Of a DNA stretch of 64,000 nucleotides, positions 19,590-32,757 are shown in pieces (position 1 is the first letter of the stretch; each line of letters starts with the position of its first letter). The stretch lies in contig NC_092525.1 in the NCBI RefSeq assembly GCF_037038585.1, forward strand, positions 29,228,367-29,292,366, in the 5' to 3' direction. Made by a program: the position numbers and the translations under genes. The notes under the pieces are model-generated. The model saw only the letters and a program-made list of their open reading frames with translations, did not search any database and was not told the origin of the DNA. This DNA is from Patagioenas fasciata (taxonomy: Eukaryota; Chordata; Aves; Columbiformes; Columbidae).

Positions 19590-20330
19590 GCCAGTGAGTA
19601 CGGCTCCCCGCTCTGCTCCCGGCCTCCAGCCCGCACCGCTCCCCAGCCCCATCCCAGCCCGCAGCGCCTCGGCCGGACGCGGCACCAAGCCGGGCACGGC
19701 GGGTCCCGGGCACCCCTCGCCTCTTTTGTACCGGGGCTCCGGGGGGACGCATGGAGAGCCGACCCGCGGCGCTGGGACTTGGCGACGGCCCCGGGCTCCG
19801 CAGGGACGGCCCCGCGGTGCGGTGCGCGGCACCCCGGCCTTACCTCGCTCAAGCGCGGCGCGGAGCCCACATCGGCCCTGCGCATCTTGCGTGCCCGCGG
19901 AGCAACTCCCGCGGGCGGGCTGGGGGCTCGGTGGTTTTAATGTTTCTGCAGCTGCTGCTCTCCACCCCGTTTCCGATTATTCCCCTCTAACTCCTCCCTG
20001 CTGGCGGCCACGGGGCGGCTCGGCTGCGGGACCTGCCCGCCCCGCCCGGGACCCGCGGCCCCCGGGCACCTTCGCGGCCCCGCCCCGCCGGCTCTGCTGT
20101 GCTGGGGCTTTACAGACCCGACAGGCTTGGGGAAGAAAGAGGGGCCGAGGCGGGGAGCCCTCCGCGGGACACACCTCGCCCTGCCCGGCCGCGGGAAGGG
20201 GACGCCCCGGTCGGGCTCCAGCCACCCCTGCGCCGGCCCCGCCGCTGGCCGCGGGGGAAGGAGGTGTCGGCGGGGCCCGGCCGGCTCGCAGCACGGCCTC
20301 TGCGCCTCGTGGGGTGCCGGGGGCATCTCC
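19590..20330 (-). promoter_or_regulatory. S1PR1: CpG-island promoter of S1PR1
   Basis: About 0.75 kb of dense CpG sequence lies upstream of the coding exon and includes the predicted exon 1. Long open frames on both strands here (for example 19513-20361) are Pro/Ala/Arg/Gly-rich by-products of base composition. A TATA-like ATTAAAA and GC-box clusters are present. Placement fits the S1PR1 promoter. Confidence 0.75.
19844..19912 (-). other. S1PR1: S1PR1 non-coding exon 1 (predicted)
   Basis: A strong donor (GCGAG|GTAAGG) ends this exon at 19844 within the CpG island, about 1.17 kb from the exon 2 acceptor. The upstream limit is estimated from an ATTAAAA element on the minus strand (19941-19935), which would place initiation near 19907-19912. 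The exon contains an ATG at 19885 that opens an 18-codon upstream ORF, which closes at a TGA four codons into exon 2. Confidence 0.6.
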
Positions 20331-20399
20331 CCCCTCTTCTGTGTACGAGCAGCAGGGATAAGGGCAAAGGAAACAACCCGTGTGCCACCTCAGTCTTGG

Positions 20400-23300
20400 C
20401 TCTTGCGGGACATCATAAGTAATGTTGAAGGACATACCTGGAAGATGCTCTTCCCTTTTCTGTGCAGAGGTGGGGTTTTGTCCTGGCAGGCCCAGGGGCC
20501 TGCAGGCTCCCGCAGGGCTGGGTAACTCAGCACCAACTCCCCTGAGCTCGCACCAGCCCCACGGGCAAGGCTGGGTGCCAGCCAGCACTCAGGGAAGGCA
20601 GAAGTCAGCACTGGCCCATGGCCGACGAGAGATTCACTTCACACCACTGTTAAACACGACCCTCTGCTGCTGTTTTCAAAAAACTTCCTGAATATTCAGA
20701 GGATTCTGTAAAACACCGGCATATTTGAAAATATTAATAAGTTTTAAATTACTTTTTTTTAAAAAAACGGCAATGACAACTACAACGGTAACAGTGCTAT
20801 TACATGGAGACTGAGAAAGAAGTGAGTTTACGTTTATATAATTCCTTCTCTCTTCAAACTTCTAAAAGAAAAAACACCTCAGTGTATGTGAAATGGTAAC
20901 TGTTGGTGATCTACTGCTGTGCTTGCTGCAGAAGTTCTCCTTCCTTGCTGTGTTCTCTCTAACTCCACTTCAAATTGAAACACAAAAGACTACCCAGAGC
21001 TCAACAGATTTAGGTTTTTCAGTTCACAGCATCGCACCAGTCAATTAGCAGTAGCAGTCCTTACGAGGAAGCAGCTTTCCTCTGAAAGACAGCAAGAGTA
21101 ACTCTACCCTCAGGAAGAGAGTCCCTCTCTTATTTATGCTAATAGTCATGCTTCGATTGCTCCACGCCTCTCCCAGAATGACTCAGATAAATTACACTGG
21201 CAAACAGACATTTACTCTTCCACCACAAAGCTAGAAACTTGAAAAGATGTTTAGCCTCCTGAGAGCCTGGAGGAAAATACAGCCGTTAAATTACAACTGT
21301 CAGAAAAGGCATGCAAGATAAATCACGCTTGAGGTTGACATATGCATCCCCTGCAACTGCCTGACATACCCTAGATATTTCAAGCTTTCCCCCTTGTTTA
21401 GCTAATTTATAGAAAATACTAAATAGAAGTGAATTCATTTGGCATTTTCTTCTAGGAAATAATTCTCACATAATTTTAAGCAAGGGGAACATATTAAAGG
21501 AACATGCTTTAATTAAAGGACAGAATGACTCATGGTTTCAGCAGTCAGATGTACAGGCTTTCACGTTTGGGTTATTGGTCAGCCGAGAGGCTACAACTCA
21601 GAGATGTGACATCCAACAAATTATTTTCAAAGGCTGTGTAAAATACTTGGGCAACATCAGTTCCACTCCAAGCACTTGGGTATTTGTATCACAAAAAGCA
21701 TAATTAAAATTAGATGACCACACACATCATAGCCCTCTTGACATCTCAGCAGAGAGGAAACTGCAATACAGCTTCATTTTTCTCAGGCAAATGAAGCCAG
21801 ATCAGCTGCATTTGCACTGGTGGCTGTCTGAAACCTCAGAGACACAGGTAAACGTGGCTCAGCAGCACAAGTTGTAGCTTGCTTATGAGGGCTGAAACAC
21901 AAACAGAAGTAAGTTCAGGTTGGTCCAGCCAACTCTAGCAAAAGTACGTTGGTGTTTAATGAGGTGATTTATACCAGGGTTATACTCCATCCCCAGCAAC
22001 AGAACAAGAACTCTTTTCTTAGTATCTCCCCAACTGCCAAGTCCAGTGTTAAGGAAGCTTGTACTTCAATGAAAAGCCCTGCAGAAATCCAGGGTAGATG
22101 TAGCTCCTTTGAGAAAGTGACTCTAGAGTTACCTACAGTCAGAATAAGGAGAAAGGACAACACACTTAGTCACACACCATTTCAGAAATAACCGGAACGC
22201 AGGCCTCAGTCAGTGGGAGGGCTGCACGCATCATGACACCAAACTTATACATAGGAGCTGCTTGACCTGGGTAAACCAGTTAAAAAAAATGCTTGTGCAA
22301 CATGTCCACAAGCGTAAAGAGGCAGACACTTCTGTTCACAGAGATCCCGAATATGTATGTGCTCTCAGACACTTGAGTTTTTGGGATGAGCAGAAACTCA
22401 TGTTTTAGGGTCTGGCACCAAGAAAAAAAAAAAGGCTGCCCATGATAACCAAAGTTCTTGTGAACCTTTCAGTAAGAACTTAGTGTGGTGGGGATTTCAG
22501 AAACCTGGCTAGTCGCAGGGCAGTTTTCCAGCTGGAGAAAGCTTCAATCTTGTCAGAAAAGAGGCTGCAAGCTGGGGTGTTCCCAAAGCCTGCACACTGA
22601 CAGACTGGTGGCACTGATGCCACCAGAAGACGACGCTGTCTAAATGTGAGCACCGCTGGACAACACACAATTAAATCAGAGGAGTGTCTGAACATGATCC
22701 ACCTTGAAAAGATACAGAAAATCCCTGCAGGACAGATTAGCAGGAGATTTTTCTCCAACACATTACTGTTACGCACTTTCAAAATTTTTTTATCTATATA
22801 TAAGCAAAAAAAACTTTTATTCATCTTGATGCAGCTTAGGCCACGAGCCAGACACGTTCCTCCCTCATGTGGTGGGTCAAGATGGGATCCTTGAAATGGT
22901 GTTAATGGAACACATTTGCTCACCAAGAAAGCACAAACAGCGGCCTGCAGAATCCTTCAAAATTCTCATGACGAGGATAAATTTAAAAAACAGTATAAAA
23001 AAAATCAGGTTCTGCAATCCCAGAACAAATATTCCAACATTCCATATTTTTAATAATTTTTCAAGATTTACATGCATTGTAGCATGCTCTTATCTGTGCC
23101 TATAGGTAACTAATACTTTTCAAAACAAAAGAAAATAAATTGTTCAAATGTGTTAAAATGACATCTTAAATGAAGTACCTGCAAGCAGCAGAAACTTAAT
23201 TACAATACTGTGAGACAGCTCAACCCATACTGGGAGAATATGCCGGAAAGTTCCAAGAAAGCAGAGAAAATGCTGAAATTAAGCATTCCTGTATCTGTAA

Positions 23301-23434
23301 GAAAGTAACAAATAAAAGCATAAACTAAATTATTTTATTAATTTGTTAACAGTAGAAACAAGTCATTGATATTGATTTTTGATTATTGATTGATATTTCT
23401 CAAGTACTCTCAATACCCAAGAGAACAATTTAGC
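20400..23434. other. Intergenic stretch between S1PR1 promoter and reductase 3' end
   Basis: No coding exon or repeat family recognised. The stretch is AT-rich with short, unrelated frames and could hold S1PR1 enhancers, but nothing in it identifies one. Confidence 0.5.
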
Positions 23435-23440
23435 TTTATT
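23435..23440 (-). terminator. Polyadenylation signal after distal reductase exon
   Basis: Minus-strand AATAAA about 70 bp after the TAA of the distal terminal exon. A second AATAAA lies at 23334-23339. Confidence 0.55.
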
Positions 23441-23508
23441 GTTCCGTTTAAAATGAATTAATGTTTCAGTTGCATCACTTTTGCAGTGTAGAACAATCTC
23501 ATTTTAAA

Positions 23509-23610
23509 TTATCCTTTCCACCATGGATAGGTTAGATGAATTAATTTTCGGCTGATATTCATAGTGTTCAAAAATTCCATGTCTTCTTCCTTCAGATTAA
23601 AATCAAAAAC
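23509..23610 (-). CDS. Aldo-keto reductase, distal alternative terminal exon
   Basis: An acceptor (AAACCAG|GTT) opens a frame of 33 codons ending in TAA. It begins VFDF and ends WWKG. It matches the proximal terminal exon (29446-29541) at 11 of the first 21 residues: VFDF, then E8, D10, E12, L14, N15, M17 and R21. It then diverges completely in the last residues. Both exons start in phase 0, so exon 6 could splice to either. In AKRs the C-terminal loop lines the active site and sets substrate range. Two AATAAA signals lie just downstream. It could instead be a relic of a duplicated gene, but I saw no copies of the other exons between 23.6 and 29.4 kb. Confidence 0.7.
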   Translation of the reverse strand, partial: VFDFNLKEEDMEFLNTMNISRKLIHLTYPWWKG

Positions 23611-23961
23611 CTGGTTTGGAAAAAAAAGAATTGGTATGAGAACATTGCAAAGACTAAAGCACAAATATTTGTTTAGTATTAGTATTCTATAATTTAGGTG
23701 GTCTGGTTTTAAGTTCTTGATATTGATAATTAATATAAATTAAATGTCCTTTTTTGTTTTTAAAGGCTGTTGTAAAAAGTTTGCTATATTCATTTTAGTA
23801 AGAATTTGTACTTTAGTTTTAGATCACTAAGCTGAACATAACATTAGGAAAAGCTTAAGTCCAAGTGGAAAGAATTGAAGCAGTTGAGAAAGTGACATGC
23901 AATAGTTTTACTGGATATCATTGCACCCAAAACCATACACACTTTAATATATCCAACTGTG

Positions 23962-24007
<46 letters not shown>

Positions 24008-27000
24008 AAATATATAAATATATAGCAGAAGTTCTACATTAATGAAATTGTATAATGCAGCATTAGAAAATATTTTGAAGGTTAATTTTTTTTTCCCAGT
24101 GATACAGATCAGTTAACTAAAGTCCTACTGTATGTTTTCTTCTAGGGCCAACTAGAGACATTAATGGAGATTATACCTGAACTTAACACAGTATTCTGAA
24201 GAAACAGAAGTCTCAGATGGAAAATCCGCAATTATTTGGCAAATTACAGCTATTACTTATCTGTAATACTGGGAGGAGACAACCAAGCAGTAAAAGAACC
24301 ATTTCCAAAAAAGAAAAAAAAAAAAACCAACAAAACAACAAAAAACAAACCCACAAAACCACCAGTGATCATTTTCAGATTAATCAAAGGTACTTCTATC
24401 TGGTTTGTAAGGCATTCATGACAATCACGCAAAAAAAAATCTCACAAACCACGTGATATAAAATAGCTGGTTGCTGTTTTGTTAATATAAAGAGTCCATA
24501 ATATATATATTTTTTTGAACATCAGGAATGTGAATTTATACCACAGTATGTATATGTATGACCTTGACAGGTTTGCTTCAGATTAATCTTCTACCACATT
24601 TCTACTGCACCCAAAGCAAGTGATTTACTGTAAATTTATCTTGGCAACATTATACATATGGATATTCAAGGGGATGAATTTGAGTCACGAAGAACCACTA
24701 GGAAAGAATGACTTCATAGAAAAAAGAAAAACAAAATAGAACAAAACAACCCAACAATCTCTGCCCTCCTTGTTATCAGGAAACTGTGAAAGTAATTGTA
24801 CACTCCCCCATGCTCCAAATTCACAGCCAAGTTATAAACTTAGCACTACTTCATTATACTGGAATTGTGAAGCCTCATCTAGAAAGTTCTGGAAATCTGT
24901 TTTGCTGGAGAGAAAACAGAGCAATCATTAATAGGATGATAATGCTGATAACATACTCCTGAATTTCCTATTAGTTCAGCTACAGAATGGTTCTTAAAGG
25001 GCATTGGTGAGCAAAGCCACTATTCAGTATTCCTCTCGGGTGCAGTGATTGAGATTGGTACAATGGATCTGTACAAAGTTGCTTAGAGAAGCACATCCCA
25101 TAATGGTGGCGATGCCCTAAGTGGTTTACAGAGCAATACATATTGTATCACTGAGAAGTAGTATCAGTGTCACTGATTTAAATTCATTTCAGGCTTTGTG
25201 CTTCTCTGGTCCCTCAGAAGTCATTACTATTGTGTAATGTCCTGGCAGTTGTAATTAGTCCAATGTGATGCTGCAGATGGATAAGCAGCCATTCATAAAG
25301 ACAAAGAGTAAGGTTGCATCGCTTGTATCACAAATATAACATAGGCTTACTGCAAGGCAGTGCAAATACTCAACATCTTATTTCAAAAATGCAGAAATCT
25401 TAATGGAGGCTGCAAAAAGAGCCAAAAGATTAAGTACAGAAAAAGACTCCCAGCAAACAACACAAAAAATTGCCAGAAGGTTGGTTTATGTGTTATTTTA
25501 CCCAATGCACTCTAGTCAGAGATGAGCTTCAAAGCTTTGCAGGGGGTGTGGCAATGTGGAAAGAGTGACCGGCTTGGATTCAATTACTCTCAGCAAGAGC
25601 TACTCCACCTTTGTCCCCATTTTCAAAAACATGGGGTTAATGTCATTTTTCCTGTCAGAACAGTTCAACACTGCTACTTTAAAAAGAACATCAGCTGGTG
25701 TGAGCCACGGCACAAAAAGAAGGGTGACTATTATGCAGTCTGCTTGGCTTAGTAGATTTGCGAACTTACTGGTATTAGAGTTTATTGATTACAAATGCTA
25801 GTCAGAAAAATGATGTATTGAAAGTTATGTTGGGGGTCAGGTGTGGTAGAAACACTTCTGCAGCCTAATTAAAAATTTTCCTCCTGAAGTAAGCACTTTA
25901 CAAAAACATTCCTATTATTTTCCAACTAAATATTCTTAGGTGCTTTCATCTCCGGTAATGTAAGAGATGAAATTCAGAAACAGGCAAGAAAATGGAGAGA
26001 GAGCGCCACGCAGAATCAGACAAGAAGCTACCATCTGTGCAGAAAATAGTCTCATGCTTTCCACTGACTTTCAGTTTATTTTTTTTCTTTCCTTAGTTGT
26101 TTCAAGAGAGTTCCCTTCCTTCAGGAGTACAGTGCTCCTGCAAAGGCAGCTGACTGCACTTAGCTAGATAACACTGATTAATTGTATCTTATTTTACATA
26201 GAGGTTTATCTCCAGTAGAAGGGACTGCCCCAATCAGTCACTACCATAAACGACCTGTATAATAGAGAAAAGTGCTTTTAATTTTCAGGTGTATGCCCCA
26301 TTCCTATTGGCAAGACGATGGGTTACACTGAAAAAATGGATGCATTGCTGTATCTTAAAAATGGTCATTGTAGAAAGGTGAAAAAGTTTTCTCTCTAGAG
26401 AAAGCTTGTCTTAGAGAAATATGGACAAGAGGAGGAATTTCAGCCCTGGGGATGAGTATGCATATAATCCCAAGAATTCACTTGAAGGATGAATTCTGAG
26501 TTCACAGAACAACAATACTTAAAAAACGAGCAACTCGAGGCTAACTGACCAAAGAAGAAATAAGAAATGGAGTTAAACTTTCTAGTTTTGTATGTTAAGC
26601 AATTTTATATCCTTTTTGCCTTCTAGGTTCTGCTTCTTTTACAGAACATCACTCCTCACTGCTATCCCTAAATCTACTGTTCACTTTCCAATTTCTTATT
26701 AGTTGTCTTTTTTCATAATAGTATGATCAAAGTTGTCGGTACTTTAGAAATGTTCATTTAGATGAGGTGATAGAGACTTATTCTTCAGCAGCCTTTGCTT
26801 AAAAAGAAAACTATCTCCCACAAGTATAATGTCAATTTAGTTATATGGCGGAGCATAAAATATGAATCTACTGAGTCTGTCTTTCCTTCTGCAAAAAGAG
26901 GATTTGCTCAATGACTTCAAGTTAACATAGTATAAAACTTGTGCATGCCATCTTCAAAGGAAGAGACCTATCCCAAGCACACAGGAGATAACAGGGCTCC

Positions 27001-29445
27001 AGTGTCTTGGGCAATTACAGCTTCTAGCAGAAAACAATGGCTACTAGTGATGGCACAATGTGCAAAACTGCCCACCACACCTGGGAGAAAGATAGTGTGG
27101 GTCAGCTGCGTCCTGGCGCTTAAAAAGCTTATATTGCCTCAAATCACACTCAACTTTATGCCTAGTTAAAATTAAACTCTTCCAGTTAGATACCAGGATC
27201 TAGACCAGAGAAAATGCTGGCTTGACCTCCTAGCAAAAGTAGATGTAGACATAAAAACCACTGTAAAATCTCTTTGATAGAGGGAGCAAGGAAATACATC
27301 AATGAATTAGGAAGCCATCCTCACTGCAGCCTGAAGTCATCCATGTGAGCGTTTTGCAAGAAAATCTGGTTTACTTCTATCTAGTTCAGAACAAGGAGGT
27401 AATCAGTCAGAAATAAGTGCAGAAAAAACAGAACTGTTCTGACCAACACGGGACTACTAAATGTGTTATTAGTCCTAACTGATATTGTTCTGGTAATGCT
27501 GAGGTAGAATTTGCTAGCATATATCAAGATTTGGTTCACTTTGTGTGCATAATTTGTGTTGGAAATAGTATGTTGATGTGATGTCTGTTTCTTTAAAGAA
27601 AACTAAAGGTAAATCTCCAACTTCTCTTTTGTAGTTTCAGTGAAAGTCTTCAGTGAAGCCAAAAAGCCACATGGAGTGAATACTAGGCACATGATTCACT
27701 TCTAGTTCTCTTTTTATGAATTCAGATACAGTGTGAAGCAAGGAGTCACTCAACAGCACAGTAACAGGTCTTTTTTTTTAATATTGCTAAGGTAGCTAAG
27801 GCTGTTCCATGAAGTGACTTTTGAAAAGCAGGATTAGCTGATGACTACTGGTAGAAAGGCTTATTTCTGGGCAATGTTCCAAATTTTCACTTGGTCATTG
27901 CAGTTGTTTTCTGCAAAAGATAGAAAAACACCCTAAAAATTACCTTTATTTTATAAATAAGCCTTACTTTGTGGAACTACTGAACCCCTCGTCACAACTG
28001 ATAAGCCAGGTACATAGCTGTTCATAGGCACCTGAAGTGCCATTCCCAGAAAATGAAGCACCCCAAACTGCAGGTCACACTTGGAACTCTAGAAGATAAC
28101 TTTACTGTGAAGACTGTGCATCTTTCTCGGGACAGTACATTGTACAGGTATTAGTGATCACAGCATTTCTTACAATATCTTGTATTTTAACATAATAAAT
28201 AATACATTAACGATTCCAGAAGCAAATCTAGACAAACTCTGAGGACCTGTTATCAAAAAGGTAAGTTTGGCTGTATTTTAGCCAAGCTGTACAGAAGCTC
28301 TACTTTGAGGACAAACAATGCAGGCTAGAATATATGACTGCTCTGAGTTGCTTCTTGATAAGAACTGAGGAGCTTTGTTTCACCATATGACTAAAGCAGA
28401 ACAGCACTGGGAAAACTGCCTCAGGAAATCCCCACACAATATAAATCACACTCAGATTTTCCATACCTTTCTAGACACAGGAACTCCTAAAATATTAAAC
28501 CAATGTGACTAGAAGTTGAATACTCAGGTGATAAAAGACTTCACAGACATGTTTCTCAAAACAGATCTGTAAATTACATATATCTATATGTACATCTCTC
28601 TATATACATACATGTTTTATAAGAAAATCTGAGGAATTGTATAGTCTCTTAATGAGTTTTCCTGGACAAATCCCAAACGAAAGCTAAACTAGTTGTCACT
28701 AAAAGCTATACAAAATTCACCTGAATTTCCAGTAGAAGATCAGTAATAACAAAGATGCTTCTTCAGCTCTTAGAGCTTGCTGCTCAACTCTTAGACAGGC
28801 AGATAGTTTATTTGTACACGGAAAGACTTCTACTTTGTTATAACTACAGGCTAGTAAAGAATATGCATAGAAATCTCTGGGTCAATGCCATTATTATGCA
28901 GTAATATGCATAAAAAAGGTTTTTTTGGGTGGCGCTCAGATATTGCTTATGACAGTGAGATTATATTTTTGATGGAGATTTGCAGTATATTGTACAACAT
29001 AAATACTGTAATAATAATGGTATTAATGTATTTTTTCACCCAGGTTTTTCTCCTTCATACGTTTTATCCCTCTAACAAAGTACTTGAAAAATTATTTCAT
29101 ATTTAGCACCTGTGTTGTACACTAGTAGGTAGCATTTTTTCTTACACTTTTAAAGAAGGGTTATCTCATGCTCTTTGATTAAAGAGCCTGAGGTAGGGTC
29201 AATGGCATAAATAGGCTTTGCATGGGCCTCAGCGAGCTACGGATCAGGATTTGAGACTGAAATCTAAGATCTCTGTACGAAAGTGCTACCCTCTAAAATA
29301 TGTTTTGTCTGTTACCAATGTTAAGGATTTCAAATAAGTTATCATTAATAGCAGATATTAATCTTACTATTATATTCTTATTGTAACTGTCCCTGAGTTT
29401 AAAGTACATGGTGTGACTGACAAAGGAAAAAGCTCAAACCTTCAT
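23611..29445. other. Region between the two alternative terminal exons
   Basis: Probably intron for the distal-exon isoform and 3' UTR plus flank for the proximal one. It is AT-rich, with the (TA)n microsatellite and A-rich tracts (about 24307-24360). I looked for duplicated upstream reductase exons here and saw none. A minus-strand AATAAA at 28807-28812 is a candidate poly(A) signal for the proximal isoform. Confidence 0.5.
23964..24001. repeat. (TA)n microsatellite
   Basis: An uninterrupted run of TA dinucleotides, followed by further A/T-only sequence to about 24020. Confidence 0.95.
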
Positions 29446-29541
29446 TCACAAAATAAGGCTTGGGTCCCAGGAAACATGTCTCCCATCATGCATTCCATTC
29501 AGAATTTCAACATCGTCTTCTGCTATTGTAAAATCAAACAC
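29446..29541 (-). CDS. Aldo-keto reductase, proximal terminal exon
   Basis: The acceptor TTCCCATAG|GTG begins a phase-0 exon of 31 codons plus TGA. It starts VFDFTIAEDD and contains an RHVSWDP motif near the end. The ...WDP ending is the usual type for glyoxal-reductase/prostaglandin-F-synthase-like AKRs, so this looks like the standard terminus. No polyadenylation signal lies close downstream; the nearest I noted is about 640 bp away. Confidence 0.82.
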   Translation of the reverse strand: MFDFTIAEDDVEILNGMHDGRHVSWDPSLIL

Positions 29542-29882
29542 CTATGGGAATGCATATATAATTAACATAACGAACAAAGAGAAAAATCAGGAGTGTTTCT
29601 GTTATTTAACCTGACCAAGACTCATTCAAAGGTAAGGCAGAATTTTTCAATATTTTTCCTTCTGGAAATTCTTCTTATATTTTGTCATAGGCAAATATTC
29701 CATAAAGCTGACAGGCTCCACTAGGTCCTTTGCTCCTTTTGTGACTAATTTTTATCTGTAGACTCTGTTCAGATGATTTTGTGGCACTCTGGCGCCAGCA
29801 AGGGTCCAAGACAATGAGAGCATCAAAGGTGTTTTTGACAGCACTCTATATGGTCACTGCCAGAGGTATAAATATTTTTCCC

Positions 29883-30079
29883 CATGACAGTGGTGAGGCA
29901 CTGGGACAGGCTGCCCAGAGAAGCTATGGATGACCCATCCTTGGATGTGTACAAGACCAGGTCTGATAGGGCTTTGAGCACCCTGGTTAAGTTGAAGGTG
30001 CTTCTGCACATGGCAGTAGGTTGGAACTAGATGATCTTTAAGGACCCTTCCAACCCAAACCATTCCATGATTCTATGAT
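29883..30079 (+). mobile_element. CR1 LINE 3'-end fragment
   Basis: A diverged, 5'-truncated CR1 tail with the characteristic GAGGCACTGGGACAGGCTGC and CCTTCCAACCCAAACCATTC segments, ending in ATTCCATGATTCTATGA. It lies in the reductase gene, antisense to it. Confidence 0.9.
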
Positions 30080-31979
30080 ATGAATATCCGGACTGCAACC
30101 ACTCTGGAAACCTGAGCTCAATCTTTCACTTATATCCAAATGTCCAGTTTAGATTGTTACAGTTCTTTTCTTTGGAACTTTAGACAAGGAGAATTATTAG
30201 AAGGTATGAGGACATTCACAAAGGTAGCAAAGCAAAGGCTATAACTATCTTTTCTATGTGCACTTAGACAAAACACACACGGATCAGCTAGTACAGAAAC
30301 AGACACAGTGCTGTAGTGCCTCAGTACTAACTTGAACCTGAAAGTGGCCCTTGTTTGCACACACTGGTTCTTACAGCAAATGACTTCTCCTGTGACAAGA
30401 CCTGCAACGTGAATAACAGCGTCAGTGTTTTCTTAGCAGGTGTTTTATTCAGACATTATGACTTCAGAACTGAAGTTGCTTTAAGTTGGTCTGTTGTCTT
30501 TATCAGAGCTCCTTCATACTCAACAAAAAGATCCTGTGGAGCCTGAACTGCTGCCAAATGAGCTCCTCCCATCCTGCATTATCCAGCAATCACTGTCTGC
30601 TAGAATGACCCTTGTAGTCAAACCTCAGTGCTCAAGCTTTTGAAACCTAAACCAGGGATCAGTCACAGAAACAGAAAATTATATTACATTATATTATATT
30701 ATGTTATATTCTTTATAATTTTATTTTAAGGGCTTAATGACGTCCATGCTTTCACCAGCTTGACTAGAGGTGGCAGAGACTCAGGCCAACACAGTGGCAT
30801 GGAGGAAAGAATAAAAAGAGATGTGATAACCAACATCCGATAAACGCGCCAGTTCTCCCCTCTTCCTCTCCATCCCAAGTGGTTTAATTTTTGCTGCAAT
30901 GCATTCCCTCAGTTGTGGGGGGTGGCATGCAGTAAACTCTGTAAAAATAAAATTAATCTGGATTTAAAATATCATTGGGGAAAATAAAATAAAATACTGA
31001 ATAAGGAAAGATTTTTAACCTGGTTTTGTTCTCTGATCTGGTTCACCAAACAGCACCACGAACAGCTGTGCTTGTACCACAGCAGACAGTGTGCATGTCA
31101 GAATAAATAGTCAAGGCAGGAACTATTACACCTAAACAGGCATAACCACCAGGAGAAATCCTCATTACATGTACATTGATTTACGCTGACACACAGAGTG
31201 ATTTAACTAACAGACAGAAGTTTCCTATCTTCTTGGGAAGTTTCTTCCTGATTTGCCAAACAGTTCATATCCTACGATATTTTTGGAAGTAACAATAAGG
31301 TTGTTGTGGTTTCTCCTCCCCTCCCCCAAAGAAAGCACACTTTCAGATTAGAGAAACTGAGGGAAAAATGAAGTAAGGAATTAAAAACACCAGGTATGAA
31401 AAGAAAATTTTAAAAGGGTGGGGAGAATCGTGCTGCCCATCCTCATTTGTTGCCTGCTTTTCTTTGACCACCCCCTTCATGCTGGGACCTTCTCTGCAAG
31501 TTGAGCAGAAGGAAGAAGGTGGGGAAGAGTCAGCTCTGGCAGTACGATGATTTCCATAGGTCTGTAGCTGGGATGTCCCCCAGAGAGTTTTACAGCTTTC
31601 ACATGGTGTGACGCATAGCATACAAACTCCTTCCATTTGGCCTATGTGCCCATCACGAAAAGGACCTAACCAGAACCACATTAGAATGTTCTACAATCAG
31701 CCAAGTAATAAATGAAAATATTAATAAGAAAAAACAACTATGAAAGGTCTTTCTATGGATATCTTTTTTAAACACAGCAGTTAGCTCTCCAGTTGATTTC
31801 TGACATTTGTGAATTATGGTTTTCTATTATATTGTAGTAATTTTATGGTAACATTATTGGCCAATTATAACTGAGTTGTCCCAGTATAAAACTGGTATAG
31901 GAGAAAGGACAGGCAAACCAAAGTATTAAAAACAGTAATTCAGATGTTAGTCGGACTTGAGCGCATAACCAAATATTAC
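30080..31979. other. Reductase intron, final part
   Basis: No further exon recognised. It contains an AT-rich (ATTAT)n-like stretch at about 30678-30712 and an AAAAT-type tract near 30980-31000. Confidence 0.5.
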
Positions 31980-32039
31980 CTTGCAGTTTTCCTGTATCCT
32001 TTCTGCTTTTGTGGACTTTGGAATAGTGACAATGCCATT
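31980..32039 (-). CDS. Aldo-keto reductase, penultimate exon
   Basis: A 60-bp exon with acceptor TTTTTCAG|AAT and donor CAAG|GTAATA. It encodes 20 residues beginning NGIVTIPKST, the conserved AKR segment whose Ile-Pro-Lys-Ser binds the 2'-phosphate side of NADP(H). It is phase 0 at both ends, so it joins to either terminal exon. Confidence 0.93.
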
Positions 32040-32574
32040 CTGAAAAACATAATGCTTTTCATCATTAAAATGTCCATAGTTTCAAAGAAAATAATCTCTC
32101 TTCAAAACATTTCAAGACATTCCTCATGTCTTCTGAGGTTTTAATTTCATTTTTTCAGGACAATGGCATTTCTATATGCAGCTCTAAGTGCAGTTATATA
32201 CACTGCATTAAATTCCAGCACAGATGATGTGGTTTATATCAACTTTATACACTATTTCACTGCTTAGTACTTCATGTTGAGCAACAGAAATGGAATGATG
32301 CCCCATACTGCTTGTAACATTTAGCTTGAAAACACCACTTTTATTGGTGGTTCTTTTTATTCTTTACAATCAGACTATTTGCATATTTAAAATATTGCTG
32401 TGCTTTTTGTACTACATTCCAAATTTCCAGTACAGCAAAGTTAGTTCACGAGATAACAACAAATGGAAGGCAAAAATACTTTCTGTATAAATTCTGGTGT
32501 GATGCACACAACCCAAACTCTTTGCATTTTTGTCCTGAGAGAGAAGATGAATTTTTATTACCACCCTCCATTAC

Positions 32575-32757
32575 CTGTATACTCCAGCGTATGCAAATCT
32601 GTGCAGGAGTTCTGCCATATTTCTCTGCCAGCTGAATGATACTGGGATGGGTGAGTGCTTCCCCTTTGGCTAAAGGACAGTAGCCTTCAAAAACAATATC
32701 TCTGCTTCTGCAATAATCAACCAGCTCCTGAGGTCTTTGGAAAGGGTGGTATTCAAC
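32575..32757 (-). CDS. Aldo-keto reductase, exon with VEYHPF and cofactor-site residues
   Basis: A 183-bp, 61-codon exon with acceptor ATCTAAG|GTT and donor ATACAG|GTAATG, phase 0 at both ends. It begins VEYHPFQRPQ, the AKR barrel strand with a conserved Asn/Glu-Tyr-His-Pro motif, includes an EGYCPLAKG segment (the usual Y-x-P-L nicotinamide-site strand) and ends with PAQICIRWSIQ, a conserved AKR helix-strand unit. Confidence 0.94.

Noticed and set aside
19513..20361. 282-codon frame in the S1PR1 CpG island
   Set aside because: The Pro/Ala/Gly/Arg-rich composition and competing frames on both strands are what CpG islands produce by chance.
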